A stretch of DNA of 64,000 nt. Source: Magnolia sinica (Eukaryota; Streptophyta; Magnoliopsida; Magnoliales; Magnoliaceae). A model generated the notes under the pieces. That model did not search any database, was not told the DNA's origin, and saw only the letters and a list, made by a program, of their open reading frames with translations. Positions 1 through 12,800 of this stretch are shown one piece after another (the first letter of the stretch is position 1; each line of letters starts with the position of its first letter). Position numbers and translations under genes: made by a program. Location: the NCBI RefSeq assembly GCF_029962835.1, contig NC_080574.1:26448001-26512000 (forward strand), written 5' to 3'.

Positions 1-96
1 CATGAGATGTGGGGCCTGAGCTATGAGATAAAGGATTAATTCGCCATACTCTAATAGTTCGAGCTTTTAGAGCAAGTGGTTAATTGTCCTGCATCA
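1..96 (+). repeat. Right end of a TRIM-like LTR repeat
   Basis: This stretch is nearly identical to the terminal part of the repeats at 8139-8974. Both share the ATGAGATAAAGG box, the AATTCGCCAT box, the phrase AGCAAGTGGTTAATTGTCC and the end GCATCA. It is the right-hand end of another copy whose body lies upstream of the window. No primer-binding-like motif follows here, so it may be a solo LTR or a 3' LTR. Confidence 0.6.
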
Positions 97-960
97 TGAA
101 TGAAATGATTCCTTCCTTTGCTAGAGAATTAGCAATACAATTTGTCTCCTTGGGCAATTGAATAAAAAAAAAAATCGTTGTTAGGATTTGTAATTTTAAG
201 GCATTTAGGATTAAAGCCAATTTCCATGATAGATGATATTTTCCTGTGGCCCATGCAATTGCCGAAGAAGGACCCCCTTCCATAAGTCTCATGTTCCACC
301 TTCTTGGCTCGCAAAGTTGTCCACCCCTAATTTAAGGGTTATCAACTTTGCTCCGTTTGAGTTACTATTTCCTGTCAGCCTGTAGAAAGTTAACTTGATG
401 CCGTCCTATCGTCCTTTAAAACTCCTTATATCCTGGATGTCCTTGCATTCCCTAAAGAATTACTGTCCACATCGAGTTCCAGGGGATTATGATGTTGTTT
501 GGCCAATGGAGGTCATCAATTATTGCCTCATTCATGAAAAAATGTCAGACATCAAGATTCCTTTGAGTTCTTTTGATGTGCAACCCCAATCTGCTAGTGA
601 TCACTTGATGTTTGCTTTAATTTTGACCTTGCCGGACGAATCATCATCAAAGATTAATCTGTTTTTTTTTCCTTCTTCCATGTTCCTCACATGATGGCAA
701 GTGGTAGCTTCTCCATAATACCTTGTCTCAAATTTTGAAAGGCATGTTGTTCCGACTTTCCTTGAGTCCGTCTACTGATCCTGGGAGCAACGACTCAAAT
801 TGGAAATAGGCGGAAGAAGCTAGAACAAATGTTACATGCCTTGTTGCACCTTATGAAAGGTGATCCACAGCTTCCAAATGTTTTTGCACAAGATGCATCT
901 ATTCGGGAAGATCCAACTTCTTTTAAAGGTTATCAATCATGAAATTCTTGTCTGTGACAG
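97..960. other. Unassigned sequence upstream of the TIR element
   Basis: I recognise no gene here. A 99-codon open frame lies at 395-694 on the + strand, and another protein-like run without stops lies near 805-940. Neither resembles a family I know, and they are separated by stops and frame changes. They could be relics of a decayed gene or transposon. If the KTI12 gene starts upstream of the window, this is also part of its first intron. Confidence 0.3.
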
Positions 961-2668
961 CCAGGGTATCCCAAATTGGTTACGATACGGCCGTATCGGC
1001 CGATACGTAATGGTAACGACCGACACCGTTACGCGATACGGGGTTGAAACGGTCATTACGGAAGTCTGTGACCGTAACGGCCGTTACAGGCCATAACGGT
1101 CGTTACGGACCCGTAACGGCTGTTACGGGCCTTGAAAAAAAGAGAAAGAAAAAAAACTTAACTTTTTTCCTTTCTTTTCTTCTTCTTCTTCTCTTTCTTC
1201 TTCTTCTCAGGCAGCTGTGGCTGCGGCCCTGCTGCGGTTGCGGCCTTGGCCTTGGCCTTCTTTTTCTTCTCTCTCTCTCTCTCTCTCTCTCTCTGTTCTT
1301 TCCCTCTTTCCCTCTTTTTTCTTTTCTCTCTTCTTTTTCTCTTTTTTCTTTTTGGTTTCCCTCTCTCCCCTTTTTTTTTTTTTTTTCCGCAGGTGTCACG
1401 CTAAGACGAGCGCTTAGCTGCTGTAGGTACATGTCACGCTAAGACGAGCGCTGACACTCCTCGATCTCCGAGTTGTACGAACGGTTCAAAGGAGATCAAA
1501 GTTACGTGGGCTCCACAGTGATGTATTTATTATATCTACACCATTTTTAAATATCATTTTAGAGCATTACCCAAAAAATGAATCATATCCAAAGATCGTC
1601 TGGACCACACTAAAAATAGCAGCGGAAATGATAATTTTCACCGTTAAAAATTTCTTAGGGTCCACTGTAATGTTTATTTTTCATTTAACCTATTAATTGG
1701 GTCACATTGACGTGGATGAAGGGAAAACACACATGTCAACTTGATTTAAAACTTTTGTAGCCCCCAATAAATTTTTAATGGTGGACGTTTAATTATTGTT
1801 GTTTCTTATGGTGCAGTCCACCTGAGCTTTGGATGTGCCTCATTTTTGGGCTCATGCCCTAAAATTATTTGGCAAAATGGATGGACGGTGTGGATATAAC
1901 ACATTCATCACGGGTGGGGCCCAAAAAACTTTGACACGTGTGCTACACTTCACAATTCGAGTCCCGCCTAATTCGTGCCCGTAAAAAAATTGTACACTAG
2001 ACATATATTAACTTAAAATTTACCAATTAAATTATGGACTGCAATTGCTAACTCACAATGCCAAAATCAAATTGTCTGAATAGTTTTAATTGTTAATTTG
2101 TGGACTTTTATTTTTTAAAATAAGGCCTTTTGATTTTTTTCATGATTCACTATCCAATAAATGTCCACCAATTCATAAGTGGGATAATGGCAATAAATTG
2201 CATGAATTTGAGGCTAATTTGGGGCATAGATTGGTCTTCCAAGTCAACCCCAAATTGGCAACGCCATCTACCTAAATTTAATTTCATTTTTTTAAAGAAC
2301 TATTGGGAGAAATGATATCAAATTGTTAAGTATATAAATTAGATATTTAGAAAATTAAATATATGATTTTTGTAGTTAAATTCAGGTAACCTGGTTCAAA
2401 AATTAATCAGACAGTCCGATACAACTTCTCACCAAAGAGTGGACTGTTACACCACCATAAACATGTTCCAATTTATAAATGAATGCATATTTGGAATGCT
2501 TAGAATATTGCGGATTTAATCCATATTTTTTCATATTTTTTTGGCAAAAATAAAAATAAAAATTGCCGTTACGGGCCGTTACAGCCCCGTATCGCCGTTA
2601 CACCCCCGTATCCTATTGCTTTTGGAGGGCACAATTACGCCAACCGATACCGATACGGGATACCTTGG
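961..2668. mobile_element. Unclassified TIR element, 1.7 kb, TSD TGACAG
   Basis: The left end reads CCAGGGTATCCC and the right end is the reverse complement of CCAAGGTATCCC, so 11 of 12 terminal bases match. An exact TGACAG flanks both sides (955-960 and 2669-2674). Both subterminal regions are full of GTTACGG, CGATAC and CCGTATCG words in both orientations, as expected of transposase-binding arrays. The interior holds a pyrimidine-rich tract (about 1140-1400, including a CT microsatellite), a nested foldback (1505-1937) and an AT-rich right half. That right half matches a second element at 9700-10882. There is no transposase frame, so it is non-autonomous. The superfamily is not clear. Confidence 0.7.
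1505..1937. repeat. Foldback element (family 1) nested in the TIR element
   Basis: The left arm carries the family words GATGTATTTATTATATCTACACC, abbreviated GATGTATTTATTATATCT, and AGCATTACCCAAAAAATGAA. The right arm carries their reverse complements in diverged form, including CATGCCCTAAAATTATTTGG and ATGGATGGACGGTGTGGATA. A central segment around GGTCACATTGACGTGGATGA separates the arms. The closest relatives by eye are the copies at 51.64 kb and 57.8 kb, which share the preceding segment GTTCAAAGGAGATCAAAGTT. Confidence 0.75.
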
Positions 2669-4262
2669 TGACAGTTGCCCAATGAAAGGCCTCAACCCTC
2701 GGAGGAGCACCTAATCCCACCGACTTCAGGGGCTGTTTGGATTCATGAACAATTTTGGAATTGGTTAAAAGTAAGATTAAAATAAAAAATTACAGACAAG
2801 TTTTGTTCTATACAAATTTGAACTCAGTTTGCAAACCACAATTTGCTAATCTAGAACATTTATTTTTGAGAGATTGCTAATCAAGAACAATTTTGCACCA
2901 TGTTTGGTATACAATGTGCTATTCTATATTGAATTAAATACCAAAGACGCCGTCTGTCGCATGTCCATGAATCTATCATTTAAGATATGATTTCACTTCA
3001 TTTGTTGGTTCATGATCCAGACAAAGTGGGGTGCACCATTTGGACAATTTAATTTCAAGTTACATGTTTGCTACATGTGGTTGTGGATGAACAATCAATA
3101 TGTGCAACCATTGTCATCAGCATAATTGTAATGGTTCATCAAACATTATCATCATCATAATCGTCATCGTTGTCATCGTCATTGTTATCATTATCATCGT
3201 TAAGGCTGTCAACTAGCCAAGTTGATGCCTAGCTTGCAAGGTAAAACCTAGGCTGAAGCCTGGTTTGAGCCCATGAAGGGGGCCAAAATAAACTAGCCCT
3301 AGCCTGTGATGAATGAAACAAACAAGCCTGAGCCTGGCCGAAGATGATTAGGCTAGGATCGAGCTAGGCCTCCCACTTTTGTGCGATACCCAAGCTGTTC
3401 ATCATGAGTGTGTCGTCATTCATGATATATTACAAAAAATGCCCTTGAAACCCTAAATGGGCTGGGCTGTTTCACAAGCAGCAGCAGCACCACCATTGCC
3501 ATCCCCGTCATCGCCATCGCCATCGACATAATCATCGTCATTGTCATCATAATGTCATTCTGATGGGTGGATTCTGGATGCCAGTTGGATGGAGGGAGTT
3601 ATCATATTCCAATCCTTGGTTATACGGCGAGCCCCAAGTTGATCGCTGGTGGTTGATGGATGGTGGTGTTGTGAAGTTAAGTTTGACGGAAGGAAATAAT
3701 AGAGGAGAAATTCTATTGGTTAAAAAGAAAAAAAAAAAACACTTTTTATCGTTTAATACTTCGACGGTGTTTCACATATCTCGATACTATCAGCTGATAT
3801 TATCGTTATCGGCCACCGTTGACACAAAACCCCTTAGAAATACCAAAAATTTCTAGAATTCTTTGTATCGTGCGATATAACGCATGATATCGCACAATAT
3901 TTTGTGATATCACCGATATTATCGTCTTTCTCATGCTTTATTGGGGGATTTTATCATTTTTCGATTTGTAATTACCTGAAAAAATTGAAAAATAAAATAA
4001 AGAAGGGGAAAAGCTTTCAATCCACATAAGAGAGGGGATTCCGGTACGTGTAGAAGTGGATTGCGTGATCAGAAGTAGAATTTGGTTGGCCATGATCTAC
4101 AACGGTGCGCCGTGCGAAAAAATCTCGAATTCCCCATTTTTTTCTTCGAATAGATGATAGATTGAAATTGCAAAGGCGATTTTGCCAACAATTCTGCAAA
4201 AATCTTGGAGATTTGGGGTTTGGGTGAGAGATTTTAGGGTTTTGGAAACATCTTACGGGGAC
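2669..4262. other. Gene-free stretch with Tourist-like and microsatellite sequence
   Basis: About 2735-2960 starts with GGGGCTGTTTGGATTC and ends near a TTTGGTAT-type motif, which looks like a decayed Tourist-type MITE. Irregular ATC/GTC trinucleotide runs lie at about 3125-3205 and 3480-3560. Positions 3765-3930 are dense in GATAT and CGATA words in both orientations. No coding sequence is recognised. Confidence 0.4.
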
Positions 4263-4812
4263 ACGAATTGGGTATTACCCCCACCAGGTCTAGTTAGAGA
4301 TGGACGGTCCTGTCAGGGGCTTTGTGGGGCCCACCTTGATGTATATGTTTTATCCAATCCGTCCATCCATTCTGGAAGATCATTTTAGGACATGATTCCA
4401 AAAATGAGACATATCAAAGGTTAAAGTGGATCACACCACAGGAAGCAGTAGAGATTGAACGCTTACCATTGAAAACTTCCTAGGGCCCACTGTGGTGTTT
4501 ATTTGCCATCCAACCTGTTCATAAGGTCACATAGACCTGGATATAGGTTAAAAATAAATATCAATTTGATCCAAAAGTTTTGTTGCTGCAAAAAAGTTTT
4601 CAATGGTATGCTTTCAATCTCCACTGCTTCTTGTGGTGTGGTCCACTTAAGCCTTTAATCTGCCTCTTTTTTGGGATCACTTCCTAAAGCGACCTGTGAA
4701 AATGGATGGATGGCATGGATAACATATACAACATGGTGGGCCCCATAGATCCTTTGACAGGTCCATCCATCTCTTGCTATGTCTTGGTGGGGGTAGTACT
4801 CATTCAGCACCC
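4263..4812. repeat. Foldback element (family 1), full length
   Basis: This is one of the clearest copies. The left arm runs from TATTACCCCCACC through TGTGGGGCCCACCTTGATGT and GATCATTTTAGGACATGA to ACCATTGAAAACTTCC. The right arm repeats this in reverse complement, through TCAATGGTATGC, TGTGGTGTGGTCCACTTAAG, GGATGGATGGCATGGATAAC and TGGTGGGCCCCA to GGTGGGGGTAGTA. The centre carries the family signature CCAACCTGTTCATAAGGTCA. The exact ends and target duplication are unclear. Confidence 0.8.
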
Positions 4813-4824
4813 TTTTTACGGGAG

Positions 4825-5035
4825 CAAATTAGGTGTTACCTGGGTAACACGGGCTATTACCCTTATGGTGGGGCCCTTCTTGATGATTTAGTTTATATCC
4901 ACACCGTCCATCCATTTTTCCAGCCCATTTTAGGATGGGGTCCCAAAAATTAAGCAGATCTAGATCTTGAGTGGACCACACCACATGAAACAATGGTGAT
5001 TGAATGTCTCACCATTATAGATTATCGATCTGGTC
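4825..5035. repeat. Half foldback element (left arm only)
   Basis: A left arm of the same family (GGTGGGGCCCTTCTTGATGA, CACACCGTCCATCCATTTTT, GAGTGGACCACACCACATGA) runs to about 5025 and then stops. The sequence continues as unrelated DNA with no central segment or right arm. It lies 12-15 bp after the full copy at 4263-4812, so the pair may reflect a tandem insertion or an aborted rearrangement. Confidence 0.6.
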
Positions 5036-6214
5036 TAGATCGTCAATCAAGACAATTTGAACGGCTGGAATTTTCAGATCTTTGATCAACCAGCTTGTGT
5101 GGCCTTTTGGTTACATCACTTGCTAAGGTTCCATAGATCTTCTCTTTATCTTGGAATTTCTCTCCCTCTTGATTTAATCCTTGTTTTCATTTACTAAATC
5201 ATTGTTACATCTCAAAAAGAAGCAAGGGGAGTAAGGACCTCAACTGACCATCTCTCAGTAGTTTATAACAACAATCATATTTTCAGAATGTACATATATC
5301 GCACAAGGGTAGGGCGTTAACTGAAACAATAGGCAAAGAGGGAGAGTGTAGATCATCAATTTGTATTAGCCAAGCTCCGTCCTTTTGGAACTTAGTTTCT
5401 TTTGCTTGTTTCTTGATACAGTTTTGCCTATCAAACAAAAAAGAACAAAGAAAAGAGAGAGGAAAAAAGGATATAAAAGAAGGAATACATACAGTCAGTA
5501 TAAGTTCTATTGAAGATGGTCGTATCTTTCATTGCATCTTCCAAAGAGTGGAGGTAGTGAAATGACCATGCCTGATATGCGGATCAAATTGACTGCCTGG
5601 AACGTCAACTGTTTGGGTTTCTACTTGGAATATGCTGATCAAATGGATTAACTACATATCTGGACAAAATAACTCCCTCCTTTCAATTCAAGCTGTAAAC
5701 TTTGTTCATGCTGGTTTTCAGGTAAAAAACATCTATTCATTAATGCATGCGGTAAGAAAAATAATTTTTGTTATCCTCATAGATATTTTGGGGACGTGAA
5801 GCATGGTGCTGCTTCATTTTATACACCATTCTTTCTGATGTAAAGTTTCTCTTTCAAAATATATATAGTGCACAAGAAATCTCAAGTGCTCTTCGCAGAT
5901 CTCACAATATTTGCTTGTTTATCTTCTCTCATATTGCATTTGGCTCCTTGTTCCTTGGCAACTTGCAGTAGATACACTTCCAATATGTTTATAGATGAGG
6001 TCATAATTGACATTTACATTTCTAACGCCTTCGGGTTTGTCGACTGCAATCAATTCCTTTGTTTATTAACCTATCCTTTGTTTTGTCATTCCAAAAAAAT
6101 AAATGTTACTGCTAATATTCTGATTTAGTGCTTATCTTTCCATTTTCCTTCGAGCTCAAATTTTATATTGCAGAAGTGCATCTGCTATTCGGATACTATT
6201 TCTTGTGAGCAGGC

Positions 6215-6247
<33 letters not shown>

Positions 6248-6305
6248 CTGGCAAATTTAGTCATTCCTTATTTATTACAATAACTGACTTTCCCTTGACA
6301 TCCAG
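5036..6305 (+). other. Non-coding sequence before the first visible KTI12 exon
   Basis: No recognisable coding sequence lies here. The N-terminal part expected of KTI12 (P-loop and following residues) was looked for and not found. A poly(T)/poly(A) junction occurs at about 6210-6247. The sequence ends in a consensus acceptor, CCAG at 6302-6305, so at least its last part is intron. Confidence 0.45.
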
Positions 6306-9300
6306 GGTTATAGATACGAGTTGTGGTGCCTTGCTCGAGCTGCCGGAATAAGATATTGTGTGGTAAGCTATACCTATTATTGTTTTTCTGATACATTTTT
6401 AAATGGCACTTCATGCTGCTCTCAGGTCTTTCAATTTCTTAGTTTAAGAAGCAACCTGAATTCTCAAATATCTTAACCAACGCAATTAAAATTCAAGAAA
6501 GTTGCTTTTTATTGATGATTATGGATCAAACTTACTGCTGCGGCTGCTGCCAAAGGTTGAAAAGAATTGGATATCATATGCATCACTCGGTCACCTGGAA
6601 TGGTTTCTAAATACACATGATAGCAGAATTAATTGCTTCTTTTACTCTCTTTTTCCATCCAGCACCTTCCAAAGACATGATCTCATCAGTATGATCTTCA
6701 GAAATGACATGCCATTAGGATTCTTAGATGCAGATGTCTTTTGCATTTTTGTTATTTTTTTTGTTTTTTTGAAAGGTATATTAAAGAACTGCCCCAAAAA
6801 AGAGGCGCAGAAAACTACTACCTGAATAAGAAAGAAAAATTACAATCATCAAGGGCCTTTAAACAAGAGGTCCACCCCACCATGTCTAGCTTAAACCTTC
6901 TAATCACCTCCATAATTGTGCCGATCTTATTTTGAAACCAAGACTATTATTCCTTTCCCCCCAAATAGCCTGATTGAATGCAGATGTCTTGCACTGAACT
7001 GCTGATTTCTTGCATTGAATTCCAAGCCCAACATGTATAACAATAAGTCCCTCAAAAGGGCCACTGTAAGATTGTCTACACATGCAAGCATCTAGTTACA
7101 TGCTTGTCATATATTCTGCAGTGATATCATCAGTAGATTCAGTACTCACTGAAGTGCTCTACTGCATAGGAGCAACCAAATACTTATTGCATGATCCTTC
7201 TATCTGGGTAACCCCTCCCACTTTGAATCGCGATTTGTGCTGCTGCTGCTCCTGCTGCTTCCTAGCTGTTTTATACTTGCTAACATTTTAAAACAGGCAC
7301 TTCCCCGCTCTTGCACCCACATTTTTTGCCGTTTTGAATGCTCAATATCAGTGTGAAGTTGAGTGGAACTGATGCATCCAGGCCATACATCAATGTGAAG
7401 GGTTCAAGTGAGGCACATTTGTGTTCTATCTTTTCAAGGGGTTCTGATTGGACTGTAGGGGCCACACATCCAATCAGATTGCTCTATTCTCATGCCTATT
7501 GACGGGACCAACCGGTCACTATATTCTAGCCATAAGTAAGGTCAAATGCAGTCATTTGTGGAAGTATCCCATTAAGCTTTGTATAGGGTTGCATGATGGG
7601 AAATTTACAGTCTTTGATATCTTTTATTTTCAGTTTCTTTATTTAGAGAATCTCTTTAAGCTGGTTGATTAGATTATGCATGTAATAGAAATATGTTTAG
7701 TATTTTCTTTATGTATGCCAATGCTGTTTATTCATTCAATGTTACAGCTATATTGTGATACAGAAGAAAACCATTGTAGAAAATGGAACGAGGAACGTGG
7801 GGAAAAGGGCGAGACTACATATGATGATAAGATGTGAGTACAAGTTTCCTCTGCAGAACTACTTAGTTTCTTCCTTTTAATATAGAATAGCAACTCTATA
7901 ATGTGACATGAGGGATGTTTAACTCTACGGAAGCTTCAACAACATCCTCGTGTATTTCATAACATAGCCACGTGTGACACTGAATCTTTTGTTTGGTTTA
8001 CCACATTAAGAAGCCGACGAGGCTTACCACAATGTATGTAGATGCCCTCCCTCTCTTCCACTCATTGCATCAACTATCGTCCCATGATCTTAATTCCAAC
8101 ACTATCATTCTTATTTCGACAACATGTTAGCTTGTGTATGATGCATGACAATTAACCACTTGCTCTAAGAACTCGAACTGTTAGAGCATGGCGAATTAAT
8201 CTCCTTATCTCATTGCCTAGGCCCCAAATCCATGGGTCAGGTCCTTTGCCGAAACCTCCCCATGGGCCCCAAATCCATGGGTTCCGCCCTCTCGTGGGTC
8301 CTAAATCCATGGGCTCTGCCTCACACGAGCCACCCGCCTCCACGGGCCCCAAATCCATGGGTTATGCGGGCCACCCACCTCAAGTGTGCCCTCGCATCAT
8401 GGGGCTCGAGTGGGGTGGCTTGTGGTATGCAGGGGCACACTCGGGGTGGGTGGCCTGCATAACCCATGGATTTGGGGCCCGTGGAGGCGGGTGACTCGTG
8501 TGAGGTAGAGCCCATAGATTTGGGGTCCACGAGAGGGCGGAACCGATGGATTTGGGGCCCACGGGGAGGTTTTGGCAGAGAACCTAACCCATATATTTGG
8601 AGCCTGGGCTATGAGATAAAGGGATTAATTCGCCATGCTCTAACGGTTTGAGCTTGTAGAGCAAGTGGTTAATTGTCCCACATCAAATTGGTATCAGAGA
8701 GGGAGGTCTCGTGTTTGAGACTCCTCACCGGGGGTGATTAATGCGGAAACATTTTCACACCGGGCTTGAGTGAGGTGGCCTGTGGGATGCAGGGGCACAC
8801 TTGGGGTGGGTGGCCCGCATAACCCATGGATTTGGGGCCCGTGGAAGCGGGGTGGCTCGTGTGAGGCAGAGCTCATGAATTTGGGGCCCACGAGAGGGCT
8901 ATGAGATAAAGGGTTAATTCGCCATGCTCTAACAATTCGAGCTTTTAGAGCAAGTGGTTAATTGTCCTGCATCAGTGTAGGAAAGTAGGAAAATCATTCC
9001 TTGATTTCTCGCAGTCAAGTTAATCCTATACAAAAAAAGAAGACCCCAGCAGCCAGGAAGAGTTATTTCATATAATCTGTGATTCCGTGTTTGTTCTAAC
9101 TTCTAACCTCCTTCCAGCTCTGTAAATTAATGCATATGAATTTCAGTTTTTGCATGAAATTATCGTGTGAATTTTGCCAAGTAGATCTTCAGAGGAGGTT
9201 TGAAAATTGAAGCTGTTAAGGCACAAAATTTAAGCCTGACATGGTACTGAAAATAAGGTTCATAGAAACCTATCTGTCAGTTCACTGCAAGTTACGGGGG

Positions 9301-9776
9301 TTGCTGTATTTGATTGGAAACATGACTGTTTCTTTACTTCTTTTAGCAAAGATCAACTGACATTTGCTTGAACAGATTTGAAGATTTAGCACGGAGATTT
9401 GAGAAGCCAGATAGGCGCAACCGATGGGATTCTCCACTCTTTGAATTATGGCCATCCAAAGGTAATTGATATTTGCATACATTGAGTACTTGAAACTCAA
9501 TAATAAATGTTTATCTTTTCATCAATAGCTCAAAATGTTTATCTTTTTTATCAATAGCTCCATATAAATGATAATAGATAGAAGTTGTTGGGTTCCCTAA
9601 ATTAAGCATCTCTGGTTTTGAAATGCAAGGCTTGCATCCAAACAGAGCCATTTAAAAAAATAAATTTAATATCTCCTCCTCCTCCTTATAAGATGCTCTG
9701 TGGTGCATGCTCACTGTTGCTAAGTCACATTTCCAAAATCAGATTGTTTGAATGATCACAACCGTTGATTGCACTT

Positions 9777-9809
<33 letters not shown>

Positions 9810-12800
9810 AATTTAAATTCTTCATTGTCCGATGTACACAGATTTGATAGTTGAATGGTGAGATAAGCATAATTTGGAGCCCATTGTATTAGTGAGATGA
9901 GTACCATAGATTGCATTAATTTCGGGTCAATTTGAGGGCGCACTCAAGTGGTCCTCTAAATCAATGACAGTATTCATCCAAATTTAATTCTAATTTATTT
10001 CTTAAAATTCCTTGGGGAGAATGATGTCAAATGCTTAGGGATATGTTTTAGTGGGATGCGTGCCATAGATTACATGAATTTGTAAGAGTTATGCCCGAGG
10101 TGCACTATCCGTAACCGGGGCAGAATATACAAATGCAGGAATTTAGAGCGAGTACCACCTCTTCTGTGGAGATGGAGCCTTTGACACAACAGAGCAAGGC
10201 CACACAACCTACTCCCTCTAAATTATCCGAACCTAATGTAACTTCTCTCTGGTCGTTCTACACTAATTGAGGTGAAGACATTTTAGGATTAAAATAATAT
10301 GCGGAGGGGTTGATTCGGGGGCATTCAAGTGGTCCCCCGAGTTAGCGATATTATTCATTCGAATTTAAATTATTATTATTTAAAAAAAATACTTGGGGGA
10401 AATGATGTTAAATGCTTAGGGATGTGCGTTAGTGGGATGAGTGTCATAGCTTGCATGAATTTGGGGTCAATTTGGGGGCATTCGAGTTGTCTCCTAAATT
10501 GGCGACGTCATTCATTTGAATTTGAATTTATTTATTTTTTTAAATTACTTCAGGGGAATGATATTAAATGCTTAGGGATGTACATTAATGGGATGAGTAC
10601 CATAGTTTACAGGACTTTCGGGCCAATCTACGATCAGTCTAATCCTGTTAGGTTCATGAAATCATTAGACAACCCAAGATAACTTTTTCACAAAAGAGTG
10701 GACAATTATGTTGTCATAAACATGGTCAAAACAAAAACGATACATATTTGGAATTATCTAAATAATTGGAAAATTTCTCACATTTTGGATTTTTTTAGGA
10801 GGAAAAAAAAAATGTTATTACACCCCCATTTTAGTTTTGGTGGGCATCGGTGCCCACCGAAACCTATATGGCATACCTTTAAGATTACACTGTTAGTTGA
10901 TTGAGTGTAAATTCTAGTTAGTCAGTGCCTATCTGGATTCTCATAAAGTTGTGTAGTGCACAAGTTGTTCCAGCCCTTCCAGGTAGACAACTTGTACATA
11001 GTTTGTCAAACCCATTTTTGCACACCAATCAAGGAAAATTACATTATGTTCTCAAAATTTGATCATCAGTAAGGATAGTGATGCAGGACCTATGCATGAA
11101 CTAATTAGTATGTGAGATTAGATAACCGAATTAAGATATTTAATAGAAAAACACAAACGTCGCTATATTCATTACAAATATCATGAAAATCAAAAGAAAA
11201 TCATGCGTAATCCTAGCCTAAGCTATGAACATCATAACATAGATCATTAAATAAAACGAAACTAGGATCTAATGGATGTAGGGACATCCAATTAGCATAG
11301 GGTATAGTCTATTTTAAAACAGGAAACCTAATACATCATAGGGTGAAAATTAGGGTTTGGGTAATTTGGGGGAAGTTAGAGATTTTAGGTTTAGGGTTAG
11401 GGTTTCCGGGATGGAGGAATGAGGTTTTGAAATAATGATGGTGGAAAACTAAAAGGGGCAGTTGGAATTCACACGTGTGGCCGTACGGTCACACGTGTGG
11501 CGTGGGAAAATGGGTTTAGGGCGGTTAGGGTTTGGTTTGTGGATGGGTATGGGAAAGTTGGGAGAAAACGAAGATTTGGTATGGGAGAATTAGGAACCTG
11601 AAGAAAATATCTGGATGAGGAAGAAAAGAGAAGATGGTGTGGGGATAGATGGAGACCTCGCATCTCCGTTGATGAAGATTAACCTTGCACCAATCTTCTT
11701 TCCAAATCGCATACAAGTATCTTCAAATTGCATGAAGATGGGAGAAGAAAGCACGAGCTTCTCTCTCTCTCTCTCTCTCTCTTTTAAAAAAAATCACGAA
11801 ATTCAATGAGGGAGAGGTCACACGCCCTCCTCTTTTTATAGATCCAAGAAGTTTTAAAAATTACAAAAATCCCCTATCTTGTGAGCTTTAACGAAAATAG
11901 CCCTAGCCTAAATAAAATCAACTAAAACACCCATTATGTGTCCAAATATAAAATAATAAAAAACTAAATCCTAAAATATGATAAAGTCTAAAACCGATGT
12001 GGACGATCAATAATCAATGGCCCGATCATGTGATCCTTGCGATCCAACGGCCTAGATCACTCCATAAAGCAGCCCATATGCATCTTCCCAGTGTGGGGTC
12101 TTCCAGATGCTTGCACATGCACATGAGGTCTTCGGCACAATCACAGTTACTCGCCTAGCCACAGGGAAAGTGGTGTGGCCCGCCTTCTCCTCTGATACGT
12201 ACATAAGGGTGTACATGACGTGATGCCCTCATTAGATAGTGTATACATGTTGTAAAGGACGGATAAGGGTGAAGAAAGCTTATCCCTATTACGGATGCAA
12301 TAATACAATGTTCAATGCACATGCATCACATGTGCAAAAATGTATCACATGTATAATCATCCATATTTGAGACCCACACGTGCCACCATTTATCTTAAAG
12401 CGTCATACATGTGCCACATGTGCCACCGTTAATCTTCAACCGCCTTACATGTGCCGCACATGTCAATCTACTCATGTTCTATAAATTTTACGTATACCAC
12501 CAACCATAAGCTCCCATGTCTCGTTACTCCTGTTCTAGGTGTCTGACAAGCAAGAAACGGTACAGCTTGTTCAAGATAGCATGACCTGAATAGGTTATTC
12601 AAGACAGCATGAGCAAGACAGCTTGTACGAATAACAACTTTGCTTACATCCAAATGCTCTTAAATTTCTTGGACTGGAATAACCAAAAGGTACCTGTTGT
12701 TTGGAATGGCTCCAACACTCCATCCTTTGTAATTTAGATTAGTGTGATCTCAATCTTACATATATGATCAAATTACATCCAAAAGGTACAAGTTGTTTGA

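Noticed and set aside
1044..1442. Overlapping open frames of 132, 109 and 66 codons on both strands
   Set aside because: They are low-complexity translations (runs of S/L/F or R/E/K) of a CT-rich tract inside the TIR element.
8213..8562. Several 60-93-codon frames on both strands
   Set aside because: They translate the short repeated word CCATGGATTTGGGGCCC in different frames of the TRIM-like repeat; no protein signal.
9778..9808. Possible CRISPR-like or regulatory array at a TA/TG repeat
   Set aside because: It is a simple (TA)n(TG)n microsatellite inside a plant intron.
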